A stretch of DNA of 64,000 nt, taken from Acidobacteriota bacterium (GTDB lineage: Bacteria; Acidobacteriota; Terriglobia; Acidiferrales; UBA7541). The translations under genes were made by a program, and so were the position numbers. Location of the stretch: positions 62,001 to 126,000 of the forward strand of contig JABCZN010000012.1 of NCBI GenBank assembly GCA_013289665.1, written 5' to 3'. The notes under the pieces were generated by a model. The model ran no database searches and had not been told where the DNA came from. It saw only the letters and a list, made by a program, of their open reading frames with translations. This document shows positions 1 through 9,414 of the stretch, piece after piece. The first letter of the stretch is position 1. The number at the start of each line of letters is the position of its first letter.

Positions 1-680
1 ATGGCCTCTTCCAATTTTACCTTGCTCCCCGTGTCGTCGGCGTCGGTCACGATGATGATCGCTTTCCGGCCTGCTTCCCCGTTTAGTTTTTCCGAACACG
101 CCAGGTAAATCGCGTCATAGAGAGCTGTCCCGGTAATTTGTCGTGAACCGATCGGCCCCGGATTGTTGCCAATGCTTCCGGCGCTCGCCGAACCGATCCT
201 GGCCTTATTAATGGCTCGCTGCAAGATAGTCTTGTCGTCAGTGAAATCGGACAGGAGATCCACGTCCACGTCGAACGACATCACCATTGCCTCGTCGCCC
301 TTGCGCATCACGCGGCGGAAGAATCGGCCGCCGGCGTCCTGAATCGCGGCCAGATTGCCACTTTCACTGACCGAGGTATCGAGAAGCAATCCCATGGTGA
401 TCGGAAGCGTCAAGTCGTTCGAGAAGAACGCGACTTTCTCTTCGTGGCCGTCCTCGAAAACTTTGAAATTGTCCTGTTTCAAGTCGGTGATCACGCGCTT
501 GTTTTTGTCGCGCACCGTTGCGAACAGGTTGACCAGGCTGACCTCCGTCTTGATGGTCGGAGGGTTCTGGGACTGTCCCTGTGGCACGGCGGGGGTCGCC
601 AGAGTCAATAAAACACTGCAGGCCATGGCTTGGACGGCCAGCCTGTTCCAAACTCGTATCTTCGCACTCACGGATTTCAC
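1..680 (-). CDS. VWFA-related domain secreted protein (partial, runs off window start)
   Basis: Reverse-strand reading frame from GTG near 680: VSAKIRVWNRLAVQ...VRDKNKRVITDLKQDNFKVFEDGHEEKVAFFSNDLTLPITMGLLLDTSVSES...; same architecture as the 878..1972 protein; not in ORF track because it runs off the edge. Confidence 0.8.
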   Translation of the reverse strand, partial: MKSVSAKIRVWNRLAVQAMACSVLLTLATPAVPQGQSQNPPTIKTEVSLVNLFATVRDKNKRVITDLKQDNFKVFEDGHEEKVAFFSNDLTLPITMGLLLDTSVSESGNLAAIQDAGGRFFRRVMRKGDEAMVMSFDVDVDLLSDFTDDKTILQRAINKARIGSASAGSIGNNPGPIGSRQITGTALYDAIYLACSEKLNGEAGRKAIIIVTDADDTGSKVKLEEA

Positions 681-877
681 TGTTTCCCGGTATCCTTAAT
701 TGAGGTCTTGGTACGGCGAGGGGTTGCTGATTCTCATCTGGCCCTGTGCCCCCACGCCTGGGGTAGCGCCCACTGTTACGATGCAACCAACTAGCCTGCG
801 GGATGCGTCGAATGCTCGGCAGCACCTGAGAACACAATAAAGATCCGACTAACCTTGGAAAGTTTGGCCCGAACAAC

Positions 878-1972
878 ATGAATTGTCCACGAAAAAGAGA
901 CTTTTTCGCTGCCCTGCCGGCCGTCTGTTTCTTGGCCGCACCGCTGTTGGGGCAGGATCCCGCGCCGGCAAAGCCCGCCGTGCCGCCGGCCGCCCAAGAG
1001 CAAAAACCTGCCGACAAACAGCAGGGGCCGGCCCCGATCCGGATCGTCACGCGCGCCGTTGTCGTGCCGGTCACGGTGAAAGACCGCAACGGGAATCTGG
1101 TTCCGGACCTGCGCAGGGACGAATTTCGCGTGTTTGAAGACAACATCGAGCAAGAGGTTACGCGCCTTTCGGTGGAAACCTATCCGCTCTCGCTGGTCAT
1201 CCTGATTGACAACGACCTCGGACGCAAGGACGAGCAGCAGGTCGAGCCAAGCCTGGCTTCGATTGTCGGCGGCCTGAGCACCAGCGACGAGGCGTTTATC
1301 TGCCGCTTCGACCAGTTTTTCCACGAAGGCAAAGGCTTTTCCCGGGACCAGGACAGTCTGCTGACCGAGTTGAAGCGCACCGATCTCTCGTCGGAGCCGT
1401 CCGTGGCTCCTCCCGGCGGCCCCTTTAACGGCCCGACCATCAATAACGCACCGGCACCGGGCGCACCGCCGAATCCCGCGGGGCTGCAGGCGGTCAAGGG
1501 GCAGCCGACGAAAGCCCTCGACGATGCCGTTTTCGAAGCGGCCGACCTGCTGAAAGATCGCGATTCCCGCAACCGGCGCAAAGTGATCCTGTTGATTTCC
1601 GACGGGCAGAACGGCGCAAAATTCAATACCCACAGCTATGACGAAACCAAGGCTGAGTTGTTGCGGCAGGGGATTAGCGTGTACAGCGTGGCCACGGGCA
1701 GATCGTATTTCGAGCGGAAATTCAACCGGCTGGTCAGCTACTCGCACGATACCGGGGGCGACATCTATTACGGGGCGAAGCAAAATGCCTTCTCGGAGTT
1801 TTATACCCGGATCACGGAAGAAGCGCGCAACCAGTATACGCTGACGTATTCGCCGAAGGGCGAAAGTTCGATGGATTACCACTCGATCGAAGTGCGTGTC
1901 CGGCGCGACGGCCTGACGATTCTTGCCCGCCAGGGCTACTACGGCGGCACCTTCACCGAATCCCCGAAATAA
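878..1972 (+). CDS. VWFA-related domain-containing secreted protein
   Basis: 364 aa; signal peptide, VPVTVKDRNGNLVPDLRRDEFRVFEDN and VILIDNDLG...VILLISDGQNGAKF, typical of acidobacterial VWFA-related proteins. Confidence 0.85.
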   Translation: MNCPRKRDFFAALPAVCFLAAPLLGQDPAPAKPAVPPAAQEQKPADKQQGPAPIRIVTRAVVVPVTVKDRNGNLVPDLRRDEFRVFEDNIEQEVTRLSVETYPLSLVILIDNDLGRKDEQQVEPSLASIVGGLSTSDEAFICRFDQFFHEGKGFSRDQDSLLTELKRTDLSSEPSVAPPGGPFNGPTINNAPAPGAPPNPAGLQAVKGQPTKALDDAVFEAADLLKDRDSRNRRKVILLISDGQNGAKFNTHSYDETKAELLRQGISVYSVATGRSYFERKFNRLVSYSHDTGGDIYYGAKQNAFSEFYTRITEEARNQYTLTYSPKGESSMDYHSIEVRVRRDGLTILARQGYYGGTFTESPK

Positions 1973-2095
1973 ATAGGCCGTGAGGGCGGAGCCGGCTCGT
2001 GCCCCTCTGATCCCGCGAGGCCGAGTCTTCGGCCGGCTGCAGGAATCATTTTCAAGCTCCGGCACGGCTTTTTTTGTTCGCGACGCGAAATTTTC

Positions 2096-2124
2096 TTGAC
2101 ACTTGCCGCGGGCACCCGTATAGG
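2096..2124 (+). promoter_or_regulatory. Sigma70-type promoter, TTGACA-17 bp-TATAGG
   Basis: TTGACA at 2096-2101, exact 17-bp spacer, TATAGG at 2119-2124. Confidence 0.7.
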
Positions 2125-2204
2125 AATGTCAGCGGGCAGGACTGCCATGCGTTCGCATTCCTCCCGCGAGCAGCAAACCATTGAACCACGGAAGGAGATT
2201 TTGC

Positions 2205-2258
2205 ATGGCAAAGAAAGCCAAGAAGGCAGACAAGAAAGGCCCCAAAAAGGGAAAGTAA
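2205..2258 (+). CDS. 17-aa lysine-rich microprotein MAKKAKKADKKGPKKGK
   Basis: ATG 2205, TAA 2256-2258; AAGGAG Shine-Dalgarno at 2192-2197 (7-nt spacing); flanked by own promoter and terminator. Confidence 0.7.
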   Translation: MAKKAKKADKKGPKKGK

Positions 2259-2285
2259 CCCGGTCCCGTTTCCGAATTTCGTTTT

Positions 2286-2323
2286 GCAAAGGCGCCTCGG
2301 CCATCCGCGGCGCCTTTGCTTTT
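2286..2323 (+). terminator. Rho-independent terminator of the microprotein unit
   Basis: Perfect 11-bp stem GCAAAGGCGCC / GGCGCCTTTGC (2286-2296 / 2309-2319) followed by TTTT. Confidence 0.75.
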
Positions 2324-2422
2324 CCGCTGCTGGAGCCGGCCGCCGCTTCGACCGGGTAGTTCAACCAGAAAGGGAGACAGCCCAGCGGCGCACGGCGGCG
2401 AAAGGACCTGTTTCGCGGAAAA

Positions 2423-5209
2423 TCAATTTGCGGTTGCCGGGGTCGAACCCAGGCCAACCTCCAATTGGAATACGGTCTGATCGCTCAGAACCACCAGCAA
2501 GTGCCTGCCGTCCACGGAAAATATTTTTGTGGCGATGGGTTCAGCAAAGAAATACTCATTGGTGGGCTGGAGCGTCTTCAAGTCGAAGACCCGTAGATGG
2601 CCCTGGCCGTTTTCGAGGGCCAGCAATTGTCCATCACTGGAAATTCGCGGCCGGTCCCCAAACCACTTGCGTTTAGCTTCACCGGTAGCGACGGAATAAA
2701 GCATGACGCGGTGCTGGTTGTCTACGATGACGAGCGAGTCTCCCGCCGAGTTCCAGTATTCAGGAACAAAGGAATATTTGCCCGTCGGGAGAAATACGCC
2801 ACCGGTGTTCTTCCCGCTGCGAGCATCCACGATCTGGAAAAAGTAGTCGGTTTCAGCGGGACCTCCTTTCGGCAAGCGACTGAGGAGGTTCGTGTCGCGG
2901 AGCAATTCCTCGTGAAGGCCGGCAGCTCGCGCCTTCCAGGCAAGCACGATCTTTCCGGTTTCCGGAGATCCGCCGAAGCCGGGGCCTCCCTTCGGAAAAC
3001 TGTGCGACCACAACGGCGTCATCAGCGCCATGTCCATTGCTTCGACATCCACAGGCTGATTGGGACCGCGCGATTTGTCGCTATGCTTCAGCTTGAGCAG
3101 AGTGCTTCCGAAGAAGCGCGCATCGTCGTCTTCCTTTACCGGGCGGGTTCTGGCCTGCCTGGTTACCGGGCTCATAATCGCGAATTCCCGTTCGAGTTTT
3201 TCAAATTTGGGGAAATCGAAGAAAAAGGCGGGGCCCTCGGTGTAAGTGGCATTCTGGAAACCGCGAACGTACAACGAGCGCTCCTTGCTGTGGGTGTCCC
3301 AGACGGCTCCACGCGTTCTGGTTGAAAATCCCAGCCAGCGGAGGTCCGGCGAGGCCACTGCCGTTTCCAGGCGGCCCAGTCTTCCGAGGGGGAGCTGGAG
3401 AGTCCAGTCGGGCTTGGTTTCCCCGGTTTTGTAGATTCCCACTTCCCCGTTCAGCCGTTCGCTGACTGACAGCTCTCCCCAGACGTCCATGGCGGAACTT
3501 CGCCCGGAGAAGACAACGCGTTTCTTTTCCAGGTCGTAAACGCCGACAGGATGATCAACGACCGGGCGCACGAGAATATATTTCGGATTTCTGGACGAGA
3601 AGAGGGTCGTCTCGCCGAGGGGGACACGATCAATCACCTTGCCGGAAGGGAACTCCGCAACTCGCGACTTTGCGGGGGCGAATTCGTCGATGCCGACAAT
3701 CTGATCCGGCCGGATGAAGGTGAACGAATGGGTGATCGCGGCGTGGAGTTGACCGGATACTTTGATTTTCTCTTTCGTCCGTAGGTTCAACGCTAGATTC
3801 TCGCCGGTCCGTGAAGAGGCGACGAAATAGCCTTCGTCCGGGGAGAAACGCATGGTGACCACTTCACGATGCGTCAGGAAGAATAGGAATTTGAAGAGGC
3901 CCCCGTAACCGCTCAGGCCCGGATCGAAATCAAAAAACCGCTCTTTTTCGAGCAGCTTCTCGCCGGTGGATACATCGAACAGAGACAGGCTCATGTTTTC
4001 CTGGAAACAGCCCAGGAACCGGGCATTGGGAGACAACGCGGTCTGGCGGCAGCCGCGCAACGTCGGAACATCTGCTACGCTGGTCTGCTCCTGGCGCTCG
4101 ATGTCCCAGGTTTCCACGCGAAGACTGGTGCTGAAGAAGACGACGCTGCGCGAATCGGGCGAGAACTGAGCATCCTCCGCTTCCGGCGCGTCGATCCGGA
4201 ATATAAACTTGAGCGGATCGCGAGTCATGACGTAGATGCCACCATCGTCCTGTGCCAGCAGGTATTTCCCATCTTCGCTGAAGCGGAACAAGTTGACGTC
4301 TCCGCGCAAGGGATCGTTCAGGACTTTCTGGACCGAGACCCCGCTGATTTTCTCGGCGTGCCCGATTCCCCGATAATGCAGCACGGCCGATTGCCAGAGG
4401 GCGAATGCTTCGCCCAGCTCGACCGGCTTAGGGGCGACACAAGCCGTCGGCAAGGCCGCCTGGTCCTTGAGCAACTCCCGCAGGCGTTTGGAGTTCGGTT
4501 TGGTTGTTCCGAACAGGTCGCTAAGCCAACTGCCGGTATTTCCCTTGGTTTCCAACAGCCGGTCCATAAAATCCGGAAGAGCGCCGGGGGCATAACCGGC
4601 GCGAGCGACAGCCTGCAATCCCAACTGGTCGGCTGTGAGCTGCCCCCGCTCACCTTCTTTGGAGGAGCCCGCAGGTGCTTTTTTAAGGCGCGAGGTTTCC
4701 ACCATCTGGTTGAAACGGTCGAACAGGTTTTCGTTTTCGGGCAGGCTGGTCAATCCGAGCACATTGCGAAACATTCGCGATACTCCCGCCGCCTGCTCAC
4801 GCGCGACAAGATGGCCGAGTTCGTGGCCCAACACTCCTGCCAATTCGTTTTCGTTCTTGACGAAGGCCACCAGCTTTCTCGAAACATAGACGCGGCCACC
4901 GGGGATGCCGAACGCCTGAACCTCCGGCCTATCGTAGAGGAAAAATCTATACTGCAATCCGTTGTCGGGCAATTGCGCTGCCACCGAGTTTCCAAGGCGG
5001 GTCAAGTAGCCGGTGAGGCTCTCATCGTCAATGACTTGATAATCGCTATTGAGCTGCTCGGCAAAAATCTCTCCGAATTCGACCTCCTGACGCGGACTGA
5101 GAATGATGTTTGGGTCGGGCGGGGGAATCTTGAGCGCGGGACACCCGTTTTGGGCACGGGCCGGAATACAACAGGAAAATAGCAGAATCACAAGGAGGAG
5201 TCGGCGCAT
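2423..5209 (-). CDS. M48-family metallopeptidase with C-terminal WD40-like beta-propeller
   Basis: Likely start MRRLLLVILLFSCCIPARAQ (ATG at 5209); HExxH motif in ELAGVLGHELGHLVAREQ; about 600-aa C-terminal repeat region (FSEDGKYLLAQDDGGIYV, FSPDSRSVVFFSTSLRVETWD, ...). Confidence 0.85.
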   Translation of the reverse strand: MRRLLLVILLFSCCIPARAQNGCPALKIPPPDPNIILSPRQEVEFGEIFAEQLNSDYQVIDDESLTGYLTRLGNSVAAQLPDNGLQYRFFLYDRPEVQAFGIPGGRVYVSRKLVAFVKNENELAGVLGHELGHLVAREQAAGVSRMFRNVLGLTSLPENENLFDRFNQMVETSRLKKAPAGSSKEGERGQLTADQLGLQAVARAGYAPGALPDFMDRLLETKGNTGSWLSDLFGTTKPNSKRLRELLKDQAALPTACVAPKPVELGEAFALWQSAVLHYRGIGHAEKISGVSVQKVLNDPLRGDVNLFRFSEDGKYLLAQDDGGIYVMTRDPLKFIFRIDAPEAEDAQFSPDSRSVVFFSTSLRVETWDIERQEQTSVADVPTLRGCRQTALSPNARFLGCFQENMSLSLFDVSTGEKLLEKERFFDFDPGLSGYGGLFKFLFFLTHREVVTMRFSPDEGYFVASSRTGENLALNLRTKEKIKVSGQLHAAITHSFTFIRPDQIVGIDEFAPAKSRVAEFPSGKVIDRVPLGETTLFSSRNPKYILVRPVVDHPVGVYDLEKKRVVFSGRSSAMDVWGELSVSERLNGEVGIYKTGETKPDWTLQLPLGRLGRLETAVASPDLRWLGFSTRTRGAVWDTHSKERSLYVRGFQNATYTEGPAFFFDFPKFEKLEREFAIMSPVTRQARTRPVKEDDDARFFGSTLLKLKHSDKSRGPNQPVDVEAMDMALMTPLWSHSFPKGGPGFGGSPETGKIVLAWKARAAGLHEELLRDTNLLSRLPKGGPAETDYFFQIVDARSGKNTGGVFLPTGKYSFVPEYWNSAGDSLVIVDNQHRVMLYSVATGEAKRKWFGDRPRISSDGQLLALENGQGHLRVFDLKTLQPTNEYFFAEPIATKIFSVDGRHLLVVLSDQTVFQLEVGLGSTPATAN

Positions 5210-5456
5210 GGATCCTTTGTATTGATTCTGGATTACGTGCCGTCGAGGGTAACACTCAAGTGTTGAAAACTCAAACCTTCGAACTTGTTGTTCATTTTGG
5301 GAAAACACGCGTTCGAGTCCCAAACTCTGACCGCTTGCGCTCGAGCACAAGCGCGAGTTCGCTGGAAAATTTAGCCAGTATTAGGTAATCGTCCAGTAAT
5401 GCGCTAAATGCCGGCGCGCCGACATCTTCGCCCCCCGGCGCCGTCGACTAAGCGGC

Positions 5457-8432
5457 CTAGCCGCCGCCGAGGGATTCTTCGTGGGCGGGGCAGATTGGCT
5501 TGTAGGCGCAGCCGCGGCAGAAGAAGCCGGGCTTGGCGGGAAAGTTTCCGGCGCGGATATCGGCGGCGGTTTCCTGGATGGCGGCTTCGGCCTCGGCGAT
5601 CTGTTTGGCGTCGCGAGAGGTTTCCTGGCGCTGGTTGTTCTGCAGGTAGTGAAAGACCAGGCGGGCCGGGTTCCATTCGAAAATTTCCCTGGCCGCGAGG
5701 GCGTAGATGCTGAGTTGCAAGTGCTTGCGGGCGTCGGCGTCTTTTTTGGGCTTGCCCGTTTTGTAGTCCACGATTTCCACGTCTTTCCGGCCCAGGGAAT
5801 TCACCTGGTCCATACGGCCGGTGAGGATCACGTTGTTTTCAAGCGGGAGTTCAAAGCCTTTTTCCTGCTCCAGAATATCCGGCGGGTCCTCCAACACCGA
5901 CGCATGGAAAACCTTGAGCTGCTCGAGGCCGTCTTTTTTGTACTCGGCTTCCTGATATTCATCTTCGTAGCCCGCGCTCGTCCATTCGGTTTCGTAGATG
6001 CGCTGCAGTTCGTCGAACGGCAGCTTCACGCCTTTTCTTAGTTGTCCGAGGAAACGCTTGATGGTGGTGTGGATGACGCTGCCGAAGCTCAACATCGCGC
6101 GGGGTCCTTCTTTGAGCGACCACAAATAGCCGAAAGCGTATTGCTGCGGGCACTTTTTGTAATTTTCGACGGCTGAGGAGCTGAGCTTGAGCGGTTCCGG
6201 CGAGGCCGGATGGAATTGCTCGGCCCACTTGGCGATGCGCGAAAAGATTTTTGGAGGTGCTTCATCCGCGGGGAAAAGTTCCCCGCTCGCCGTATCCGGT
6301 GGTTTGACGGTTTCGGGCTTCGGAGGCTTCGGCTTGGGCGCGATTTGCCGGACGTCGCGGCGCTTGACGGAGGGCTCCATCAGGATGTCCTCGATGAAGA
6401 CGGGAACTTTGCCCCGTTTTTCTCGCACGGTGGTCATCGTAAGGCGGTCTTCGGCCCGCGTCAGAGCAACATAGAAGAGCCGGCGCTCTTCCTGGATGTG
6501 GAAATCTCCCTCGGGCAGTTCTTCTTTCATCATCCGGTCGGGAAATTCAAACAGCGGCGAGCGGTTGCGGGCGGGAAAGGCGTTGGAGTTCACACGCAGC
6601 AGGAAAACGTGCGGGAACTCGAGGCCTTTCGCGCCATGCACGGTCATAAGCTGGACGGCTTCGCCGGGGGCATCGTCTTCAAGGCTCAGCGTCCCGTTGG
6701 CTTGCTCGAAATAGTCCAGGTATTCGAGGAATTCCGGCAGGCTGCGAGTTTCGCTCTTCGGCTCCCAGTCTTTCATAAACTCCGCGAGTTGGTTCACGTA
6801 TTTGCGATCCTCGACGCCGGCACGCTGCGGCACTTCGAGCCATTCGATCAAGTCACCGAGGATTTCGCGTGCGGACCGGCGACGCATCGTTTTTCGCTGC
6901 GCAGTGAGAAATTCGACGAGAGTTTTGAATGACGCGGGGGATGGGTCAAACGGCAGCTCGCCCTGCGCCGCTTGAAGCGTGTCGTAAAGCGCGGTGCCGC
7001 GTTTCTTGCGGGCGCGCTTGGTGAGGCCCACCAGATCTTCGGCCGTCAGATGCCATGCAGGCGCGGAGAGCACGCGGGCGCAGGCGATGTCGTCGAGCGG
7101 CTTGGCGATGAGCCGGAGGTAGGCGAGCACGTCGCGCACCAGCGGGTGTTCGAGGATGGAAAGTTTGCTGATGACGAAGGGAATTTTGCGCTGCGAGAGT
7201 TGCTCCACCAGATGATCGCGATGCGCGTGCTGGCGGTAGAGGACCGCAAAATCTTTCCAGCGGCGGCCGGCGCCATGCAGGCGTTCGAGTTCGTCGGCCA
7301 CCCATGCTGCTTCGTCTTCGGCGGATTCCATTTCGACAATGCGGATTTTTTCGCCTTCGGATTTGTTGGGCTGCAGAACCTTTTTGGGGAATTCGGGGCT
7401 GACTTCGTTCATGCCGATGGCTTGCGTCGCCACGCGCAGGATGTTCGGAGTCGAGCGATAGTTGTCCATCAGCGCGACGCGAAATGGAGTGGAATCTTCG
7501 CCTTCTTTCCAGCCGGCGAAACGCTCGAGGAAAAGTTTGAAGCTGCCGAACGAGGCGCCGCGGAAGCGGTAGATGGCCTGGTCGTTGTCGCCGACCACCA
7601 CGATGTTCCGCCGCCCGGCGGAGAGCAGGTGCAGGAGTTCGAGCTGCGCGATGTTGGTGTCCTGAAATTCGTCCACCAGGATGTGTTTGAACCGCTCCTG
7701 CAACTTGCGGCGGCGGGCCGCGTCGTCTTTCAGCAGGGTTACGGCTTCGGTGATCAGGCCATTCAGAGCAACCGCGCGTTTTTCACGCAGAATTTCTTCG
7801 CTGGCGCGGTAGGCTCGCGCTATTTCCTGCTGCAGCGCAACCTGCTCGGCGCGCTCCTTGAAGGTGTCTTCATCAAGCGCGGCCTTTTCCTCTTCAAGCT
7901 CCTTTGCCAGAAGATCGGCAAACCTCTGGTAATCGTCGCTGGAGACCAACTCGTCCTGGCAGCGCGAAAAAAATTGGATGAAGTCGCTGAGGAACTGCCC
8001 CGGCTCGGCCAGGCGTCGGTACTTTTCGAGCTTGAGGCGTGCCAGATTCCGCCGCAGGAGAATCCAGTGGTCCACCGATTCCAGCGCCACGCGGTTTCTG
8101 TCCACTTCTTTCAGCAGGGTTTCCGAGAAAGAGTGAAACGTCGCCAGCACGACGTCCTTGCCGCGGTCGCCGACAGCCTTCACCACGCGCGCTTTCATTT
8201 CGCCCGCGGCTTTTTTGGTGAACGTCAGGCCGAGGATATTTTCGCCCTGCAGGGAATCGTCGGATTCGAGCAGGTGCCGGATACGTTCCGTTATGACGCG
8301 CGTTTTGCCGGTGCCTGCGCCGGCAATCACCAGCAGCGGCCCGTCGCCATGGGTGATGGCGCGCCGCTGCGCGTCATTCAGTTGCAGCCCGCTGCTTTCC
8401 GGCTGCCCCATTTCAAAAAGAGTCTTCGCCAT
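5457..8432 (-). CDS. UvrD/PcrA-type superfamily 1 helicase fused to C-terminal PD-(D/E)XK nuclease with putative Fe-S Cys cluster (AddA/RecB-like)
   Basis: LNDAQRRAITHGDGPLLVIAGAGTGKT Walker A; VDEFQDTN; C-terminal EIVDYKTGKPKK nuclease motif; cysteines KKCPQQYAF and FFCRGCAYKPIC. Confidence 0.9.
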   Translation of the reverse strand: MAKTLFEMGQPESSGLQLNDAQRRAITHGDGPLLVIAGAGTGKTRVITERIRHLLESDDSLQGENILGLTFTKKAAGEMKARVVKAVGDRGKDVVLATFHSFSETLLKEVDRNRVALESVDHWILLRRNLARLKLEKYRRLAEPGQFLSDFIQFFSRCQDELVSSDDYQRFADLLAKELEEEKAALDEDTFKERAEQVALQQEIARAYRASEEILREKRAVALNGLITEAVTLLKDDAARRRKLQERFKHILVDEFQDTNIAQLELLHLLSAGRRNIVVVGDNDQAIYRFRGASFGSFKLFLERFAGWKEGEDSTPFRVALMDNYRSTPNILRVATQAIGMNEVSPEFPKKVLQPNKSEGEKIRIVEMESAEDEAAWVADELERLHGAGRRWKDFAVLYRQHAHRDHLVEQLSQRKIPFVISKLSILEHPLVRDVLAYLRLIAKPLDDIACARVLSAPAWHLTAEDLVGLTKRARKKRGTALYDTLQAAQGELPFDPSPASFKTLVEFLTAQRKTMRRRSAREILGDLIEWLEVPQRAGVEDRKYVNQLAEFMKDWEPKSETRSLPEFLEYLDYFEQANGTLSLEDDAPGEAVQLMTVHGAKGLEFPHVFLLRVNSNAFPARNRSPLFEFPDRMMKEELPEGDFHIQEERRLFYVALTRAEDRLTMTTVREKRGKVPVFIEDILMEPSVKRRDVRQIAPKPKPPKPETVKPPDTASGELFPADEAPPKIFSRIAKWAEQFHPASPEPLKLSSSAVENYKKCPQQYAFGYLWSLKEGPRAMLSFGSVIHTTIKRFLGQLRKGVKLPFDELQRIYETEWTSAGYEDEYQEAEYKKDGLEQLKVFHASVLEDPPDILEQEKGFELPLENNVILTGRMDQVNSLGRKDVEIVDYKTGKPKKDADARKHLQLSIYALAAREIFEWNPARLVFHYLQNNQRQETSRDAKQIAEAEAAIQETAADIRAGNFPAKPGFFCRGCAYKPICPAHEESLGGG

Positions 8433-8458
8433 GGCTCCAGCAGGTTAGCGCCTTTTGC

Positions 8459-8475
8459 GGCGAAGGGGAAGCGAA
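8459..8475 (-). promoter_or_regulatory. Candidate SOS/LexA box TTCGCTTCCCCTTCGCC
   Basis: Direct repeat TTCGC-N6-TTCGC-C, 27 nt upstream of helicase ATG; matches consensus shared with lexA, recA unit and DinB gene. Confidence 0.55.
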
Positions 8476-8713
8476 GGTGAATCTGCCTGGCGGGTCAGTT
8501 TCCTGTGACCCACGGCGGCGCCGCGCCGGCAGAGCACTGCATCGGCGCGCTTAGGGAAGGTGGCCTGCGTGTCGCGCTCGTGACGTTGCGCAGTTTCGCT
8601 TCCCCATTGCTGAAATCACAGCGGTGGAGGAAACTCCGAAGGCAAACGCACATACCGGAAACTGGCTCACCGCCTGAATCTGGCTTGAAGAGCTAGAGGC
8701 AACTGTTTGAATG

Positions 8714-9274
8714 CTAGCGCTGCGAGGCTTCTCCGGAGGCGACTCTGGCATTAAACTCGGAAGACTTTTTGCGGGGTACGGTGAGGGCGGTCCACTGGCC
8801 GGACTGGGCTGCGAAATGTTTTGCCAGGAATGTGATCTGGCCGACGTGGTAGGAGTAGTGGGCGATCTGGCGGTTGATTGCCTGCATGACCGAATGAGGC
8901 TCGGTGCGGATGGTCACGGTGCGGGTTAGATCGGCTTCGCTCAACGGTTCCAGCGCGTCGAAGAGATATTTCCAGCCGTTCTCCCAGAGTTCCATCAGTT
9001 CCGCGCGAGTCTTCGGCGGCTCTTCGAATTCGGTGTCGCGGTTGCGGTCGGGCTTTTCGCCGTCGGTGGTCAGAAAGTCTTTCCACCGCGAGCGCATGTT
9101 GCCGGCCGTGTGTTTCACGATGATGGCGATCGAGTTGGATTCTCCGTCGAGCGCGGTGAACAATCCTTCGTCGGGGCATTGCGCGAGCGCGCGTTCGACG
9201 AGTTTCTTGTAATAGCGGAACAGTTCGGTGGAGTCTTGTATATAAGCCGTGGTCAGTTGGTGAGCCATGACCAT
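8714..9274 (-). CDS. DinB-family protein
   Basis: MAHQLTTAYIQDSTELFRYYKKLVERAL...SIAIIVKHTAGNMRSRWKDFLTTDGEK...QIAHYSYHVGQITFLAKHF, DinB/DUF1572-type metal-site His pattern. Confidence 0.85.
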   Translation of the reverse strand: MVMAHQLTTAYIQDSTELFRYYKKLVERALAQCPDEGLFTALDGESNSIAIIVKHTAGNMRSRWKDFLTTDGEKPDRNRDTEFEEPPKTRAELMELWENGWKYLFDALEPLSEADLTRTVTIRTEPHSVMQAINRQIAHYSYHVGQITFLAKHFAAQSGQWTALTVPRKKSSEFNARVASGEASQR

Positions 9275-9397
9275 ATTTTGTCCCTTGCGATTGGCCTGTC
9301 AACCCCGGGGCGCGTCCGTGAAGCGAACCATTTTGGCGGTAGGAACGTCCGAGGCCACAGAAGAGTCGCGGAGCGAGCGCTAGAAAATCTCTTGACC

Positions 9398-9414
9398 TTC
9401 GCTTTTTGTTTGCC
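9398..9414 (+). promoter_or_regulatory. Candidate SOS/LexA box TTCGCTTTTTGTTTGCC within promoter TTGACC-17-TATGAT
   Basis: Box exactly occupies the spacer between TTGACC (9392-9397) and TATGAT (9415-9420). Confidence 0.6.

Noticed and set aside
799-820. Similar strings TGCGGGATGCGTCGAATG (799) and CGCGGGATGCATCGAATG (20567)
   Set aside because: Only two copies with dissimilar flanks; cannot be distinguished from chance or supported as a repeat family.
791-2065. 424-aa minus-strand ORF opposite VWFA gene
   Set aside because: Antisense shadow of a protein with signal peptide and VWFA motifs.
6972-8480. 502-aa plus-strand ORF opposite the helicase
   Set aside because: Antisense shadow; Phe/Val/Gly/His-rich composition typical of codon complement, helicase on minus strand is unambiguous.
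8594-8610. Fifth SOS-box-like sequence TTCGCTTCCCCATTGCT
   Set aside because: Two mismatches in the second half-site and not upstream of a credible gene.
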